A stretch of DNA of 62,504 nucleotides. Source: Azospirillum melinis. GTDB taxonomy: Bacteria > Pseudomonadota > Alphaproteobacteria > Azospirillales > Azospirillaceae. Shown piece by piece: positions 61,220 to 62,504 of the stretch (its first letter is position 1; each line of letters starts with the position of its first letter). The notes below the pieces were generated by a model that saw only the letters and a list, made by a program, of their open reading frames with translations, did no database searches and was not told the DNA's origin. The DNA lies in NCBI RefSeq assembly GCF_013340935.1, contig NZ_WHOS01000043.1:1-62504 (forward strand), in the 5' to 3' direction. The position numbers and the translations under genes are program-made.

Positions 61220-61346
61220 CGGCACCAGATTACGGGGTGGAGCGGGCGGTCCAGTCGATCCGGCCTGCCATACCCCAGCCGCAGCGTGAGAAATAGGCAC
61301 CGCATCGGTTGACAGGGACGCTCCAGCCCTTTCATTGTGCAGTGCA

Positions 61347-62111
61347 ATGAACGCCACACTGACCGTCATCCGCCGCTATCCCGTCAAGGGCATGAGCAGC
61401 CAGGATCTTCCCGCCATCGACCTGACCGCCGGTCAGGCGATCCCGTTCGACCGCCGCTACGGGCTTCTGCACGGCCCGGCAGCGCTGGATACCGAGACGG
61501 AAGGCTGGCGCCTGCCGTCGGATTTTTTCACGTTGGACCGTACGGAAAAGCTGGCGGTCTTGCAGACCGAGTTCGACGAGGCGACGCAGGCGCTGATCAT
61601 CCGCCGCGGCGGCCGGCAGGTGTCGCGCGGCCGGCTGGACCAGCCGATGGGCCGCAACTTGCTGGAACAGTTTTTCGCTGCCTATCTGGCCGGGATCGTC
61701 CCCGGCATGCCCCGCCTGATCGAAGCGCAGCAGGGCGGCTTCGGCAACAGCGAGGAACCGTCAGTCACGCTGCTGAACCTCGCCAGCCTGCGCGACTTGG
61801 AGGAGCGGATCGCCAAGCAGCCGGTCGATCCTCGCCGCCTGCGTGCCAACCTGCTGATGGACGGCATCGATCCCTGGGCGGAGCGCGGCTGGGTCGGCCA
61901 GACCCTGACCGTTGGTACGGCAACGCTGGAGGTGGTGGAGGCGCTCGACTGCACGCCCGGGAACGATGTGAACCCGGATACCGGCGTCGCCGACCTCAGC
62001 CTGACGAACATCATGGAACGCGGCTATGGCCACAACCAAATGCTGCTGCGCGCCCGGGTGACCGGCGGCGGCCGGATCGCAGTGGGCGACCCGGTCACGC
62101 CGGCCGAATAA
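61347..62111 (+). CDS. MOSC-domain protein
   Basis: This 254-residue protein has an N-terminal MOSC beta-barrel-type domain (VIRRYPVKGMSSQDLPAIDL, GQAIPFDRRYGLLHG) and a C-terminal MOSC core (NLLMDGIDPWAERGWVGQTL and LEVVEALDCTPGNDVNPDTG). MOSC proteins handle activated sulfur or molybdenum-cofactor-linked reactions, for example with YiiM-type or mARC-like enzymes. The Cys in DCTPG is the likely sulfur-carrying residue. ATG 61347 is used rather than the upstream GTG 61335. The substrate is unknown. Confidence 0.83.
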   Translation: MNATLTVIRRYPVKGMSSQDLPAIDLTAGQAIPFDRRYGLLHGPAALDTETEGWRLPSDFFTLDRTEKLAVLQTEFDEATQALIIRRGGRQVSRGRLDQPMGRNLLEQFFAAYLAGIVPGMPRLIEAQQGGFGNSEEPSVTLLNLASLRDLEERIAKQPVDPRRLRANLLMDGIDPWAERGWVGQTLTVGTATLEVVEALDCTPGNDVNPDTGVADLSLTNIMERGYGHNQMLLRARVTGGGRIAVGDPVTPAE

Positions 62112-62137
62112 ACGTCACCTCAGGTAAGCATCACATA

Positions 62138-62504
62138 TCAGGCGTTTACGGCCGCCCGTTCCTCGCCGTCGGTCTCATCCTCAGCCGGCTGCTCGTCCTC
62201 GTCGCCACCATGCGACGAGATCTGCGGCTGGTGGCCGTGCCCATTGCCGGGCTGCCCACCGCGCTGGCGGTTTTCCGATTCCTGGATCTGGTTGATGATG
62301 CGGAGGTAATGCTCCGCATGCTGGAGGTAATTTTCCGCCTGCACCCGGTCGCCGGACGACATCGCGTCGCGGGCAAGCGCCTGATACTTCTCCTGCACCT
62401 GCCACGCATTGCCGCGGATGCGGACGTCAGGGCCGTTGCTGTCGAAGGTCTGGTGACGCAGCGGAACATTCTGGCGCCGGCCGGCACTACCACCCCCGCC
62501 GCCG
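62138..62504 (-). CDS. DUF4167 protein, N-terminus beyond the right edge
   Basis: The frame runs on the minus strand from beyond the window end to TGA/TAA at 62138. Visible motifs are QTFDSNGPDVRIRGNAWQVQ and AENYLQHAEHYLRIINQIQE, the conserved core of the alphaproteobacterial DUF4167 family (often RNA-binding-like), followed by a Gly/His/acidic tail (SSHGGDEDEQPAEDETDGEE). The start lies outside the window. The function of the family is not established. Confidence 0.8.
   Translation of the reverse strand, partial: GGGGGSAGRRQNVPLRHQTFDSNGPDVRIRGNAWQVQEKYQALARDAMSSGDRVQAENYLQHAEHYLRIINQIQESENRQRGGQPGNGHGHQPQISSHGGDEDEQPAEDETDGEERAAVNA

Overview
The window is high-GC DNA from an alphaproteobacterium, most likely an Azospirillum-type member of the Rhodospirillales. 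This rests on many alphaproteobacterial families together (DUF4170, DUF4167, DUF1178, IalB-like, NDUFAF5-like methyltransferase, HWE/HisKA_2 kinase), free-living respiratory genes, and a dense set of c-di-GMP and redox proteins. No rRNA, tRNA, CRISPR array, insertion sequence or integrase was seen. Most of the window reads as ordinary core-type sequence with short intergenic gaps and hairpin terminators between convergent genes.

Layout. 1-8.0 kb: tail of an unknown protein, a pentapeptide-repeat protein, ihfB, a LapA-like membrane protein, an ornithine cyclodeaminase homologue, a HisKA_2 sensor kinase, an EamA transporter, a DUF1232 protein and a short-chain dehydrogenase. 8-14.5 kb: FMN reductase, aspartate aminotransferase, then a redox group (cytochrome c', di-haem peroxidase, cytochrome b561), DUF4170 and a phosphoesterase. 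14.5-21.8 kb: a GGDEF/EAL protein, then a compact five-gene phage-like morphogenesis module on the minus strand (T7-type portal, Bbp19-like, scaffold-like, two small proteins) opposite a divergent S24/LexA-like repressor. 21.8-31 kb: class IV aminotransferase, a small Pro-rich protein, the sdhCDAB operon, a polytopic membrane protein, rlmN and an IalB-like protein. 31-39.4 kb: a receiver protein, a degenerate HD-GYP protein, DUF1272, a GST, an M20 amidohydrolase, a PrcB-like lipoprotein, a second GGDEF/EAL protein and a universal stress protein.

39.4-40.7 kb is the most striking region. A plasmid-type RepA initiator gene is flanked by at least eight copies of a 17-bp iteron: five direct and one inverted upstream, one direct and one inverted downstream. 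An AT-rich patch and a DnaA-box-like site lie beside them. This is the architecture of an iteron-controlled replication origin, embedded among chromosomal-type genes and without parA/parB beside it. It suggests either that the window lies on a chromid or secondary replicon, or that a plasmid origin has been captured.

40.8-62.5 kb: a DsbD_2/TauE-like membrane protein, the NDUFAF5-like methyltransferase, a lone FliQ homologue, comF, grxC overlapping a Nit1-type amidase, a degenerate DnaQ-like protein with a cNMP/CBS/DUF294 protein, the acetate permease pair (DUF485-actP), DUF1178, several methyltransferases, a zinc-type L-asparaginase with a His-rich N-terminus, an AraC/GyrI regulator, a class III aminotransferase, a GST, clpB with a heat-shock-like promoter, a Nudix hydrolase, a MOSC protein and a truncated DUF4167 gene at the right edge.

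The best candidates for unusual biology are the iteron/RepA origin and the orphan portal-scaffold module with its divergent repressor. Smaller points of interest are three c-di-GMP proteins with degenerate signature motifs, the solitary FliQ and the His-rich asparaginase.
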